Shown here: piece by piece, positions 11,922 to 24,270 of the stretch | Position numbering within the stretch: the first letter of the stretch is position 1 | Layout: each line of letters begins with the position of its first letter | From: Adineta steineri | Lineage: Eukaryota > Rotifera > Eurotatoria > Adinetida > Adinetidae | Assembly: GCA_905250115.1 (NCBI GenBank) | Contig: CAJNOI010000144.1 | Coordinates: 168,807-232,806 of the forward strand | Reading direction: 5' to 3' | DNA: 64,000 nt | Notes under the pieces: model-generated | The model's database searches: none | What the model saw: the letters and a program-made list of their open reading frames with translations, nothing else | What the model was told of the DNA's origin: nothing | Translations under genes and position numbers: made by a program

Positions 11922-12260
11922 CAAGGGCGGCGGAGCCTCATTAACCTAAGTGAGGCTCACAATATTGTTTTCTACTTTGAACTTTTATTACTACATGAAG
12001 TAAAATTTAAGTCTTCTTTTTATTATACCTCAGTAAAAAATACGACGGTCAACGTGAAAATAAAAATATATAAAAAATAGGTGAACCGCATTATAAGATA
12101 GATATGTCAGAACATATATCTAATTATGTTAGCTGCCGAACATAACAAATTCTAATAATAAAAGATAATATTTAATTCAAAAATAACTGAGGCTGAGCCT
12201 CAAGAGCTGAAAACTAAGTGAGGCTTAAGCCTCTTGAGCCTCCACGCTCCGCCGCCACTG
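11922..12260. mobile_element. Non-autonomous hAT-type MITE (339 bp)
   Basis: Ends are imperfect terminal inverted repeats: CAAGGGCGGCGGAGC on the left and the complement of CAGTGGCGGCGGAGC on the right. An exact 8-bp target duplication, GCTGTAAT, flanks it at 11914-11921 and 12261-12268. An 8-bp duplication with ends starting CAGNGGCGG is typical of hAT elements. Sub-terminal GAGGCT motifs repeat inside both ends. There is no transposase frame, so an autonomous hAT must have mobilised it. Confidence 0.9.
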
Positions 12261-12764
12261 GCTGTAATTCCATTCATTTAATATATCTAATATTACAGAA
12301 AAATAAAAAATTTCTTCGAACTTTTAGTAAGAATATAAGACAGAAACTATAATATTTCTGGATTGTTTTATATAATTTAATTTAAATAAATATATGTCGA
12401 AATCTGTTCAACATATATCTAAGAAATAAATACTTTATTTTACTTGACGAATTATATGCATTGAAATATTACCTTCAAAAAAATGTGATAAATTCAAAAA
12501 AAATAATTTTTGTCATAAAATGCACTTGCAAGACCTTTTTTAAAAACCAATATATTGTATGTCATGTTCATATTAGACCATAAATATAACATATGGTAAA
12601 TGAGTGTAGATTCTATATTTAAACTTGAGTGAAGAAAAGTCACAAATGTAACAGATGAATAGCGTTTAGTTTTATTGTGGAGATATTTCTCTAGTATTAA
12701 ACTATCGTCATTTTACTTTTTTTTCTTAGTGGGAATAAATAGCAGCACTGTATCCGTTTCTCCA
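12261..12764. other. AT-rich gap before the tandem receptor-like gene
   Basis: No coding or repeat signal beyond the target duplication. A CTTAG acceptor-like site near 12730 suggests that a 5' leader exon of the next gene may lie here. Confidence 0.4.
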
Positions 12765-15425
12765 ATGATATCTTTACTGAAAAATTACTTTCGGAAAGTA
12801 AATATTTACGATTGTGATCCTCATCTAACTCCTGAACAACGTGATCATGAGAATCGTTCGAACATAATTGCTACTCGAGTCTTTTTGATTGTTCTTATAA
12901 TTACTCTCATCATCTTTATTTTGGCTTTTCAACTAAGTTACCAAACAACAATTGTTACAATATCTAATCCAACTCAAGAACAATTTGAAAATTTACCTTT
13001 CACTGCCTATTGTCCATGTTCTCATATTTCTATATCTTACAATCAATTCACTAGTATTAATGTGAGATTTCATCAAGTTTGTTCAAGTGATTTTATTTCT
13101 GATCGATGGATTCAAAGTATTTTTACGGGTTCAAATACAACATATTTTTATATAACAGACTTTCGTACTTATGGAAGCGCAGCATTTCAAGCACTTGCAA
13201 GTTTTTGTCGTCTCTCAAAAACTAATGCATTTCAAAGTATTACTTTATTCAATCAGTTGTCACTTATTAGTCCAGAAATATTAACTCAGCCAGTATTTCA
13301 ATCACAAATTGATGCATCGATTAAACAATTTCAATTGACAACACCTAATGAATTCAGAGCTCAATTAAATTTAGTACAAGAAATGACAACCCATAGTAAA
13401 TTACAAAGTGCCCTTCAAACCAATTATGATTTGTATTATTACGCTCTTAACACCTGGCAGTTCGTCCCAGAGAAAGGTGCTATAGGATATTTTCCTAGTA
13501 ACGGTAATTCTTGCTATTGTACCAGCGATTTTAATTGCAAAGCACCATCGAAAATATACGATATATATGGAGAAGCTACTCAACTTATTGGCAATAGCAA
13601 TTCAAAGATTTTAATGCGTATTAATGGATTTAAAGCTAGTTGTTTACCGGTGAGCGCAATACTTTTATCAACACTTGAATGTTTTTACAATCAAACATGT
13701 TTGAATCAACTTATTTCATTTTTTTCTACCAATGAAAAATTTCTTGCAATGAATTTTTCCGAACAAAGTCGTTTTACAATTAATTCAACTGTACAAATGC
13801 TTGTTAATGAACTTATGATAGAAGGATGGATGACAAATATTTCTTATAATAAATATTTTCAACAATGTGCACCTAATTTATGTACTTATACAAAAAATGA
13901 CAAATATAGTTTTACATTTATATTAACAAAAATTATTAGTCTACTTGGTGGATTTACATTAATATTGGGTGTTTCTATTCAACTTATAATAAAATTTATA
14001 AGACGATTACCAAGAACTGAACCTATTACATGTAAGTAAAACAAACAGTCTATTTTTGAGGGTGTGGGTATGTGTGAGTGTGTAGGCATGGGTGCAGCAG
14101 AATTAATGCCCACACCCAAACCCATATTTACAACCACAACCACACCCACATCAACACCATCACCCATACCCACCCCTCACTGATATATATTTAAAATTGT
14201 TTCTAAATCATTTATTTTTCTAGTGTGTCAACAGATTAAATATCTCTTTCGAAAAATATGGACAAGACTTAATATGTTTAAACATCATGAAAGCAGTGAA
14301 CAGCAAAAGAGATATCAACGTCAAAGTACACGTTTATATATATTTATTCTCATTATTACTTTGAGTATATTGAGTGTATATATATTAATCGAGGAAGGAG
14401 TTCATCGTATAACTATTTTAAAACCAACAGAAAATCAATATAAACATTTTCAAGAGATCTATTCTAATAAAAGTATATGTCCTTGCTCTTCTATCACAAT
14501 GACTTACTCAAATTTTATTACTATTCAACCATATTATCATCAAGTATGTTCAAGTGACTTCGTTTCTTCACAATGGATTCAATACAGTATAAGTAATATT
14601 AAAAACAGCACTTATTATTTTGCTGATTATGCAATCAATTCACAATCACAATTTCAACTACTTACAATGTTATGTCAACAAGCTCAACAAATAGTTGATA
14701 ATGGTATTGAAACATTTCTTCAAACACAATATGTTTCTTCACAAATCGATTCTCAAGATCTATTTCAATCGAAAATAAATTTATTGATAACTGATTGGCG
14801 ATCAACAATTTTAAATAGATATTTACGTCCTATTAACATTATACGAACAATAAGTCAAGGAAATTTACTAATGAATTTCGGTTTAAATAATCACTTTTCC
14901 GTAACAAATTCAACTTATACAAATACAAAAATAATTTTAAATAAGTATTCGAATTGTTCTTGTGCACTCTCTTCTCAATGTATGCAAGTTATGGGCATAT
15001 ATAAACAGATATCTGCAGCTCGATTCCAACTAATACTTCCTATTCCAAATTTTTTTATTGGTTGTTCTCCCGTTGAATCATTACTTAAATCCACTTTGGA
15101 AATTTTTTATAATCGAAGTTACATGGTTGAGATAGATAAATATTTACTCAATTCTCTCGGATCATCTTTCAATTTTTCTGCTTTAAATCCAAAATTAAGC
15201 TTACCAAATGAAACAGTTGAAATCATCGTTAATCGACTTATGATTGATTCATGGTCATCAAATATTTCTTTTTCTTCATATTATCAAGCATGTGATCCAT
15301 TATCATGTACAATTGAATATATTGGTAAAAATAATATATTAGATGTGGTTACATCTATTATTGGTATATTTGGTGGATTATCAGTTGGATTAAAACTTTT
15401 TTTTTATTCTTATTCTTCGTTCTAG
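12765..15425 (+). CDS. Tandem two-unit membrane protein with Cys-rich ectodomains (unrecognised family)
   Basis: Exons 12765-14031 and 14224-15425 splice in frame (donor T|GTAAGT, acceptor TTTTTCTAG). Each unit of about 400 aa reads: cytosolic head, TM1, about 330-residue extracellular region, TM2. Shared marks are CPCSxIxxxYxxF, HQVCSSDF, a C-C pair in the middle (CYC or CSC), CxPVxxLLxSTLExFYN, LMIxxW and a CxPxxC pair just before TM2, plus many NxS/T sites. TM2 carries a GG-rich stretch (LLGGFTLILGVS; IFGGLSVGL). The two-TM layout and that stretch recall DEG/ENaC channels, but no selectivity motif was seen, so this is only a hypothesis. Start chosen at ATG 12765, before the basic head. The intron contains a TGTGGG-type hairpin. 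A third unit follows at once (next entry). Confidence 0.75.
14056..14180. repeat. TGTGGG-type inverted repeat inside an intron
   Basis: The left side is G-rich (TTGAGGGTGTGGGTATGTG); the right side is C-rich with CACACCCA-type units. This is the longest member of the hairpin family and forms most of the intron between the two receptor-like units. Confidence 0.7.
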
Positions 15426-15459
15426 TGAAAAAATAGCGAATAATCTCTCATTTGTTGCA

Positions 15460-16605
15460 ATGAAAACAGTGATAAAAAACTTATTTATATGTTATAATCA
15501 ACAACAAATGATTACTCGACTTCAAATATTTTTTCTTACAATATCATTATATTGTATATTTTTATATTCTACTTATACAACAAAATTAATAACTGTCGAG
15601 ATTAATAAACCAACATATTCAACTTATCAAACTTTATCATTAAATTATTCTCAATCACTTCAATGTTTTTGTTCTGATATATCGATACCATATAAATCAT
15701 TTCTTACGATTAAACCACGTTTTCATGATTTATGTTCAAGTCAATTTGTTTCTCAAAATTGGATTAATTATCTTTATGGTGAAGGTAATCTTGTTTATCG
15801 ATATTCTTTTACCGATTTTCGAGCATCAGCTGTTGGTCAATTTCAATTACTTGCTTCACTCTGTGAAATTTCTCAAGAAACAATCAATACAAGTCTTGTA
15901 CAATTACTTAAAAGTGATTATAATGATCGTCAATTATTATCGGAACAACGTCTGAATCAGTTAATTCAAATACAGATCAATCAATTTCAATTAGTTACAC
16001 CAAATTCATTATTAAATATTCTCAATTTAATTCGTGAAACTATAGGCGCTAATATGATTGTTAGTGTATGGTCTGTTAACTGGTTAATCGCTACTGAATC
16101 TATTATTCATCGTACATGGACTGCACATACAATACCAATAGTTTATAGCAAATGTAATTGTGGATCATCATGGACATGTACACAATCATCACAAGGTATG
16201 ATGGTTGGTTGTTATCCACTTGAATCTCTTCTTCAAACAACACTTCAATGTTTTTATAATCAAAGCTGCATTGATTCGACAAACAAATTTACGCAACTGA
16301 ATATTTCGTCTCTTAAGACAAGTCAATACCGAATGAATACAACTATTCAAACAATTTTAAATAATCTAATGATTGAAGAATATATAATTAATAAATCTTA
16401 TGAAAATTATTTTAATCAATGTGCACCATCTTCATGTTCATATAATTATATGAAAAAATATCAAGTTACTGAAGGAATTATAAACATCATTAGTCTCTAT
16501 AGTGGATTAGTAATTCTTACCGGTTGTTTATCTGTGGTACTAATTAAATTATGTTCATATAGATCAAATAGAATTACAATAGAAATTACAGAACAAAATA
16601 CGTAG
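15460..16605 (+). CDS. Third unit of the tandem two-TM Cys-rich family
   Basis: A 381-aa frame with the same order as the two units before it: TM1 (about residues 20-40), CFCSDISIPYKSF, HDLCSSQF, the CNC pair, GCYPLESLLQTTLQCFYN, CAPSSC and TM2 (about 345-365). The frame stays open upstream of the ATG back to a run of nine T near 15398. There unit 2 reads off its own frame into a stop, shortly after its TM2 begins. A single extra base in that run would separate two frames that otherwise read straight on, so units 1-3 may be one protein of about 1,200 aa. Alternatively it is a separate downstream gene starting at 15460. Function unknown. Confidence 0.7.
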   Translation: MKTVIKNLFICYNQQQMITRLQIFFLTISLYCIFLYSTYTTKLITVEINKPTYSTYQTLSLNYSQSLQCFCSDISIPYKSFLTIKPRFHDLCSSQFVSQNWINYLYGEGNLVYRYSFTDFRASAVGQFQLLASLCEISQETINTSLVQLLKSDYNDRQLLSEQRLNQLIQIQINQFQLVTPNSLLNILNLIRETIGANMIVSVWSVNWLIATESIIHRTWTAHTIPIVYSKCNCGSSWTCTQSSQGMMVGCYPLESLLQTTLQCFYNQSCIDSTNKFTQLNISSLKTSQYRMNTTIQTILNNLMIEEYIINKSYENYFNQCAPSSCSYNYMKKYQVTEGIINIISLYSGLVILTGCLSVVLIKLCSYRSNRITIEITEQNT

Positions 16606-17791
16606 TTGATTGAAATAACGATATTTCTACGTTTTGAACAAATTTTTCGGAATATATATGTGTATATGTTGTCAGTAATACAGCTTTACATGTTGTATAA
16701 CTTCTATCTAGTATTATTATTATAGAATTTTGAAAAGGTATGGGACAGCAAAAACAGCATCCACATCCGTCATAAAATGTATATCAGTTTTTGATATATA
16801 AAAAAGCAACACTTTTTCTTGAAGTGAATAAAATTAGTTTATATAAGGTCTATCTAAACATGTTCTTATCATTGACAAAAAAATCAGTTAATTTATTCAA
16901 GTCTTAATCGAGATATTCAGTTTGTTTCGGATTGCATAACGAAAGAATCATTCTGTAATTACATTTGCATTTGCACATGCGTTATCGATGTAGGATAGCA
17001 GTGAACAGAAAAGAAAAAAAATTGTATTTCATGGGCGTTGTCAACCGTGCAGAATTTCAAAAAGATTATTATAATGACTGATTTCGTTCTGCAGTTAATA
17101 TTTATTTATGAATACGATGTGGAGTGGGTGGGTGTGGGTGAAGGTATTAATCGATCTTTCACACATCCACTTCCTTCTCATTGTTGAAGAGCATAAGAAA
17201 TTTAGTTTTTTCTTTTATGCAAGAAAGAGGAGAAGATGATACTTCTCATTTGGATATTATAAGCAGAAGAGGTAAGTGTGAGCATTGTTTTTATTATACT
17301 TTTATCCTTATCTATTCCACACTCTTATCCATCCTACACATCTACCTGTCTACCGATGTTCTCACCCTGAATGAATAAATACACGTAGTTGTCTACTCAT
17401 ACTCTCATTTTTTTTGTGCGCAGTAGAGTCGACCTTTGAATGTACTTTTTCTTTTATTCATTTGAATGGTCTGGGTAATCAGAAACAATAAGCTCGTGAC
17501 AGTCGTATTCGTTAGTATTACTTTTATGAATTTCGCCGAGATTTATTTCTTTATCACAACAAAAAAAATTGATTGTTTTCATATTCCATTTTAATTAAAT
17601 ATATAAGGCTTTTTCTGTCTATTTGTTATTCCTTGATTTGAATGTCTGCGCAATATCCATTTTTTTATTTTGATACCGTATAAATTTTTCATTGTTGATG
17701 TCAAACATTAATTTCTTGTTCTCTTATACTTATATATAAAGCGAATAATTCATTGTGTTTTCAAAACACAATTTTTTTCTTGATTATCAAA
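16606..17791. other. Intergenic, AT-rich
   Basis: Contains a TGTGGG-type inverted repeat at about 17115-17172 (GTGGGTGGGTGTGGGTG on the left, CACACATCCACTTCC on the right). The frame at 17181-17378 has no support as a gene. Confidence 0.5.
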
Positions 17792-20120
17792 ATGCAATTC
17801 AGTTTTTCTGTTATTGTGCTGGCTCTTCTTTTCGGTTTCGCTGATTCAAGCCATTTTCGTGGTGGTAGTATTGCATGGAAACCTGTCAACGTAAGTGCAG
17901 TTACTAACAGTACAGTTGATATTATTGTTGAGCAGAGTTATTCATGGCTACGTTCAACTTACGGATGTAATGATACAACAATTGCTACCCAAGGCCTCAT
18001 CGGTAATCCTTATTATTTACAATGTTCAATAAGTCCTTGCGACGGATATACTAACAATCTCTTAACTACTGTTCCGTGCACAGATTATAGTGTTAGTGCT
18101 AGTATATCTAGTGGTAAAAAATCAAGTATATTGACTTTGAACAGCAACTCACAGCTTACTCTGACGATGGCTGGAGATGCATGGCTACCACTACTGACTG
18201 TTGCAACATATTGGAGTATTACAACTATGATTAATTTACAGCAACGTATTGATAATGGTCGTCTTAACACACCACCTGTCTCAACTGTTCTGCCTGTAAT
18301 CAGAGTTCCAATCAACATTCAAAGTACTATAATAATACCTGTAGCTGATGATGATAATGACTATGTGCGGTGCCGTTGGGCTCAGAACAATCACACTATT
18401 AATTTTTCTCAGAATAATGTTACAGTAGACGAGTGTGCAGATGTATGTAATGCTGTACCGAACGCTACACTCTATGGTGATAATAATGGAACATCGTGCC
18501 AACTGATTTTTACTGGTAGTACAGTCGGTTTCTATGCCGCTGCTCTACAAATCGAAGACTTCTACAATGATGAGAATATCACTGCACCATTGAGTTCAAC
18601 ACCAGTACAGTTCCTGATTAGTGTTTATAATGGTAGCTGTCAGCCAAGCATTATTGGTGCACAGCCCAATGGTGCCTTGATTAACGTTGCACTAAATACG
18701 AGTATGTCATCTGTGACCATAATTGCACAAATCGGTTGTATTAATACGACAGTTGTTGATTTTCTCAAAATAAGTCCACCAGGCATGACTACATCAGCGA
18801 TTGTTCAAAATCCAACAAATTCAAGTCTCTTTTCAATCCAGCTGAATTGGATTCCAGCAACACTAGGATCACAAGTATTCTGTTGCGCAGCTATTGATAA
18901 TAATCTAGGACAATCAGATATGTATTGTAAGTGATAACTATGGTATTTATGAACGATCAACCTCATTAATGTATTATTCATTCTCTTTGTAGGTGTAACG
19001 TTTCTGGTTACAGACTTTCTGATTACTACAGTGACAACTTCAAGCACTACAGTAACAACTCTAAACACTACAATGACAACTCCAAACACTACAGTGACAA
19101 CTTTAAACACTACAGTTACAACTATAAGCACTACAATGACAACTCTAAATACTACAGTGATACCAACCGGTAAGTTTTCTTTATCGTAAAGCACAACTAT
19201 CGATTGGTATGTTGTTAAGATGAAACGATCGAATCCTTCTGTCAATAGTAGAACTAAAGTTTCGTTTATTAGTGATATTCTTTTTGATTCTAACATTTAT
19301 TTTAATAGCACAATCGAAAGGACTAAATATTGGTCTTCTTGTTGGCATAGCAATTCTCGGTCTCTTGGCATGCTGTGCTATTTGTAGTTGTTGTTGCTAT
19401 TGCTGTTGGCCATGCATTGAATGGTTTTCTTCCGCTTTCAGATGGTAAGATGAGAGTTTGAAATCGTAGTATAAACATAAGTTTTCTTTCTACTTATTTA
19501 GCGCTTGCTGTCGCTCTATTTGTCAAAACAGATACAAATGCAACAGACATCAGCAACAACTTCCTTTCGAACACTTACATTTGGTTCCTACATCATCACC
19601 ATCATCAGAGAATCCTGTTAATCGTAGCGCTTATAAACAAAATGCCACCATAAACGGTTCAGGAGGAGCCCGTCTCTCAAATGAATTGGTTGCATTGGGT
19701 CTTCATTATGCTGGTGATTCTTTAACAACTCTAAAGAAATCCTTCGCCAATATTCGAAATAGTGTTGAGCTCACAAAGATCGCACGTCAAACTAATCACC
19801 AGTTAGTCAAAGAAACAACAACAACGAAGCAAGGTGCGCCATCTAGCAGTTATAACAATGTTGTAATTGTCCACCGTTTAAAACCAACTATAAACAATGC
19901 TCAACAAATTGATGATGATTGCAATACTAATACTACTGATGTATCAACTGAGTCCGAAGAAAATGACGATGACAATAATATCAATGTTTATGCTAATGAA
20001 AATCAATATCAACAACAAAACAATCGATTTAAGCCTTTTATTAAACAACCAATGAATAATGCAACTGTTAACAAAAAATCACGTCGTAAAAACTCTGCTG
20101 TCCCATCTGTTTCTTGTTAA
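17792..20120 (+). CDS. Type I membrane protein with large ectodomain, Thr stalk and Cys-rich juxtamembrane tail
   Basis: Exons 17792-18926, 18993-19169, 19309-19444, 19502-20120; 688 aa, all phases consistent. A signal peptide (residues 1-20) is followed by SHFRGGSIAWKPV, a start seen in various uncharacterised animal ectodomain proteins. About 340 residues with many NxS/T sites and scattered cysteines follow. Exon 2 (177 nt, phase 1-1) is a Thr stalk of repeated TTVTTLN units with a 24-base period. Exon 3 holds the TM segment, then a CCAICSCCCYCCWPC run that is likely palmitoylated (inference). Exon 4 is a Gln/Asn-rich, probably disordered, cytosolic tail. ATG 17792 is chosen over an upstream start because it gives a clean signal peptide. 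Cell-surface receptor or adhesion role is inferred; family not named. Confidence 0.8.
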
Positions 20121-20377
20121 GTGAAAAAAAATTATTTGTAGATGTATGTGTGATCCTCTTTCAATTAATTGATAAATAAAATAAATTAATTCCATACATT
20201 CTCAATAGAGATATTTAAAAAAAAAGGTGTGGGTGTTGCTCAAATATCATCAAATTGTCTTTTTGTCATATCACATGATGTATAATCATCGTATCATTAA
20301 TTACTGTCTTTAAAATCTGTAATGAATTCGTTGATCAACAGGATACACTAGTCGACAATTTTGCCTCGTTTCTTTCT

Positions 20378-20525
20378 AGATTCTTGGTTTTTTAGTTTAT
20401 CGGACAAGATTATTTTTAATTATGATGTTTAGATAAAATTTCTTTTGAAAGGAAAGAAAAATGACTCTTATTATAAAGTTAAGATGAAAAGGGTCTTAAC
20501 TTATTAACAAAAAACTCAAGAATCT
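20378..20525. repeat. Short element with inverted ends AGATTCTTG...CAAGAATCT
   Basis: The left end AGATTCTTGG plus T-run mirrors the right end A-run plus CTCAAGAATCT. A similar right end (ATCAAGAATCTGAAAA) recurs near 21226, suggesting a small MITE-like family. No target duplication was resolved. Confidence 0.4.
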
Positions 20526-20855
20526 GAAAAAATTTAATAGATTTTTCGAATGTCTAGGTATTCAGACATGGTTCTAGGTTAATTTTCAAGGCAAACATGC
20601 TATATATATCAATGTCTATATTTTATTTGTTCATTTGTAGACGAGAAAATGCGTTTCTTCAAACAACGTTTGAGTTGCATGCCACTAATAAGTAAGTCAA
20701 AATATTTTAGAATCAATGATTTGGTGAAATATCAATCATCGATTCGAGCAACAAATATAAAAACGACGAATCTCACTGATCTGTATGAGTTTTTAATATT
20801 CATATAGATAAAATGTAAAGAATGAATCCATTTGAAACAGCAGTAGTAATAATAG

Positions 20856-20952
20856 AATAAATGAAAGAGTAGAAGACTGCCACAAAGTACATTTTAAAAT
20901 TCGAAGAATCTCGAAATGTACTTTGTGGCAGTTTTCTACTCTTTCATTTATT
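20856..20952. repeat. 97-bp hairpin: 39-bp arms, one mismatch, 19-base loop
   Basis: Arms read AATAAATGAAAGAGTAGAA and its complement, continuing through GACTGCCACAAAGTACATTT against AAATGTACTTTGTGGCAGTT, with one mismatch. It could be a young foldback element, or a precursor hairpin for small RNA if transcribed. No flanking duplication was confirmed. Confidence 0.85.
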
Positions 20953-21971
20953 AAATAAAATATCTTTGATAATTTTCTTTCTTTGTTTTTATGTAAATAC
21001 GCCATTTTGATTATCTATTGTTTTTTAAAGAAACATATCAGACACTAGATAAAAAAGAAACCAGGAAAGAATCATAAGAAAAAAAGGATTAGTCAAGAAT
21101 ACAGTAATCTTGTCTGACGAGTCATTTCTTTTCTTATCAGACAAGATTTTGTCTGCAAGAATACCATAAGAATGTTTGGATTTAATTTCTCAAACAAGAA
21201 TCTTGACTGACAAATTAAGAAAATCAAGAATCTGAAAAGAGGAGAGTCAAGATCGGCGACTAGTATTAATTACTACCTCTAACACTTGTAATGAGCTCAT
21301 TCATCCAGAGATAATAAAATGTCGTATATTCTATTTCCTCTTATGTCGTTTTTATCCTTTCTTGCATTTATTAATAGAATGAATTATAACTAGGTTTACT
21401 TTTATTTTATTTTTTCATATTATGTTTGACAGATCCACAAATAAGGTTTAAGAAATGAGATCTATGAACATTAAACAAAAATCCATCTTTTTTTTTTATT
21501 ATCACATTTCATCTGCACTTTCGCTTCCCTTTAAGATAATAAGAATATTCTTATAGACACAGTGAATTTCATTCTATGTTTTCAAGCAGTACTAAGTATT
21601 CTATTTAAAGACAAAATCAATCTCGAAATTAATATTATATTTATAATGATGTCTTATAAAATGTAATCATATCACGTAAGTATTCAATCAGGGTAAGATT
21701 AATAACAATTCATAGAAGTATTTTTTTTTTAATAAACTTATATCGACAATGAAGAAAAAAACGTTTTTTTCCATTATGTCATTTGTTCAAGTTGGTTGCA
21801 TAGTAAAATTGATAAAAAAGAAAGAATGACTGAACGGAAGTGTTCACATCGTAGAAAACATGACAATAATTATAAAATTCATTTTCATAGACGAAAGTCA
21901 CGTATAGAAATTATGAGAAATAGATTAATAATATTAAAAATAATTTTTTTATTTATAGATTTTATTAAAAA

Positions 21972-22994
21972 ATGAGCAATACAACGATTAATGGTACTGG
22001 TATTCTTTCTGAAAATAATGAAGCTAATATGATTAGTTTCTTTAACTATCTAAACATGACTATATCTCAATATGCTCTCGGTATTATTTGGTTGGTTGGT
22101 AATATTGGATCAGTTTTGACCTGTATTGTTTTTTCTCAATCTGTATTTCGTAAGAGTGCGTGTGGTATATATTTCATTGCTTCAAGTTTTTCACAATTAT
22201 TGGCTTTTAATTTTGCCTTACTCTATCGAATGCTTCAATATGGTTATAATATTAATATTATTAATGTTGAACTCTGGTTTTGTAAAGCACGTTTTTATCT
22301 ATTCTATGTTCTTATTGCTAATTCTCGTTATAATATTATTATTGCATCAATTGATCGTTATTTTGCTAGTTCACGAAATGCTCTTCGTCGTCAATGGAGT
22401 TCAACAAAGATTGCACTACGTGTTATTATTTGTAATGCAATATTTTGGTGTCTTATGTATATTCAAGTAATTGTTGTTTATGTGATCAGCAATAATACGT
22501 GTCAACCTCAATCAGGAGTATATGGAATATTTTTTAGTATCTACATTTCAATTGACAGTGGAGTTCTTCCTATATTTTTAATGCTTATTTTTGGTCTATT
22601 AACTGCCAAGAATGTTCGTCAAACTGGTAGACGTATTTCACCAGCTACACAAAATTCCAATGATCGATCTGTTCGATCTAATAGAATTTCTAAGAAAGAT
22701 AGTCAACTGCATAGGATGTTAGTAAATCAAATTATTCTTTTTATATTTCTCAATATACCAAATCCATGTTATCTTGTTTATCGTTCATTTACTATAAATA
22801 CTTCGAGATCACCACTTCGTTCTACAATTGAATCATTTATTAGTAATATGACGTATGTTCCTCTTTATCTTGGCTTTGCATTGACATTTATTAACTTTGT
22901 GGTATCATCAAAAATATTTCGACGAGAATTTCTCAGTCTCATTCAAACAAAAATACTTCGTCGACCGTTGCAATTCTTAGAAAAGGAAAGATGA
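21972..22994 (+). CDS. Rhodopsin-type GPCR (orphan, rotifer-expanded type)
   Basis: Single exon, 340 aa, seven hydrophobic segments. The N-terminus has several NxS/T sites. TM1 carries GNIGS. Extracellular cysteines (ELWFCKARFY and NTCQPQSG) can form the usual loop disulfide. The DRY box is intact (ASIDRYFASSR). TM7 reads FINFVVSSKIF, a degenerate form of NPxxY. The cytosolic tail is short and basic. It resembles the receptor at 30.4-31.5 kb, with a shared RRQWSSTKIA versus RWQRWSNTKIA loop. Likely a peptide or chemosensory receptor coupling to G proteins at the plasma membrane; ligand unknown. A TTTATAG acceptor-like site just upstream hints at an untranslated first exon. Confidence 0.85.
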   Translation: MSNTTINGTGILSENNEANMISFFNYLNMTISQYALGIIWLVGNIGSVLTCIVFSQSVFRKSACGIYFIASSFSQLLAFNFALLYRMLQYGYNINIINVELWFCKARFYLFYVLIANSRYNIIIASIDRYFASSRNALRRQWSSTKIALRVIICNAIFWCLMYIQVIVVYVISNNTCQPQSGVYGIFFSIYISIDSGVLPIFLMLIFGLLTAKNVRQTGRRISPATQNSNDRSVRSNRISKKDSQLHRMLVNQIILFIFLNIPNPCYLVYRSFTINTSRSPLRSTIESFISNMTYVPLYLGFALTFINFVVSSKIFRREFLSLIQTKILRRPLQFLEKER

Positions 22995-24270
22995 GCAACA
23001 ATCAGAAATGATCTTATAGGCAATATCAAGTGAATAAAATCAATAATATGAAGAAAAAACTATGTTTATTGTTAGCTGCTTTTTTGTGTATTTATCTTGC
23101 TGTTATCAAATACATTTCTCCTAATGTACAAGTAACGCTCGTACAACTCTGCGTCTATAAAAATGACTCTAAAACAATTTTTTTGTAGAAAAAGTGATTT
23201 TTTGTGTAAAAAATTTTTAAAAAAGTAACATCAGATTCGAGGTCCTTGACACCAGGTATTCTTCGGTCAACCCTATAAAAAATAATTTCTTTTATATCTA
23301 TATATTGACATAATTGATTATCATTAAAGAATGATACTAAAATATTTCCATTGATAAGCATCAATGAAGTTTCCGTCGAAAAAAGGATTTATTGTTAAAT
23401 TTTTTAATTTTGGTGTTTGTTTAAATAATAATATAAGATCAGAAAATTCATCAATAAAATGCATCATAATGGTTTATTCAACATTAGAAAAATAATGATC
23501 AATTTTCATTTTAATTCGTGGATATTTATAAAGATCTTGTATTTTAAATTCATAGTATGATTTAGTAAGTAATATAAATCATTAATATTCGTGACTAAAA
23601 CATTGACAATTAAGAGAATAATTCCTTTGTTTCGCATATTGAATCAAATAAACGAAAAGTAGATAGTGAAGATATGAATGGTAACATAGTTTTTAATTTG
23701 TTTAAATTATTTTTAGTAATTTTAATTAAATTTAATGATTTAAAATGAGTAAAAAGATTGAAAGAAAGATTTGTATTGAATACAATGTATTTTTCTTACC
23801 TGATAAATATAGTATATGAATTTGTTATTTTATTTCTTGATCAGATAAAATTTTCTTATAAAATTGAATCTGTTGAATATTTCCACACAGTTAAGATATC
23901 TCAAATTTCATGACTGCTTGTATTTTATTCATTATGATGACGATGTACTATTTTGATCGACCTCAAGGAAAAAAAAACAACGACGTATGAGTATGTATTC
24001 GTTAGACAAATAATGTATTGCACAACGTGCAGAAATATGTTTGTTCGTTTCTATTGTATATGACACATCATTTTTGCATTCACCCGTAATTTACGATTAC
24101 TGACGAATTCATCTGCATCCATCCATAACAAGTAAGCAATCATGATGATGTTATTAAGCAATTGTTCTTCCTGATTGCGCAATGTCATCATAGTTATTAC
24201 GAAATTATTTTCATATAAATATTATCACATTTTTCGAATCGATATTTTTACTTGTAATTAACGACTAAAA
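22995..24270. other. AT-rich intergenic stretch, nothing recognised
   Basis: No supported frame on either strand; 23155-23364 (-) is a chance frame. Confidence 0.5.

Larger units (their letters stand above)
20121..21971. other. Intergenic region rich in small inverted repeats
   Basis: Holds an inverted repeat at 20378-20525, a near-perfect hairpin at 20856-20952, and AGATTCTTG/CAAGAATCT motifs repeated again near 21226. No gene seen. Confidence 0.5.
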
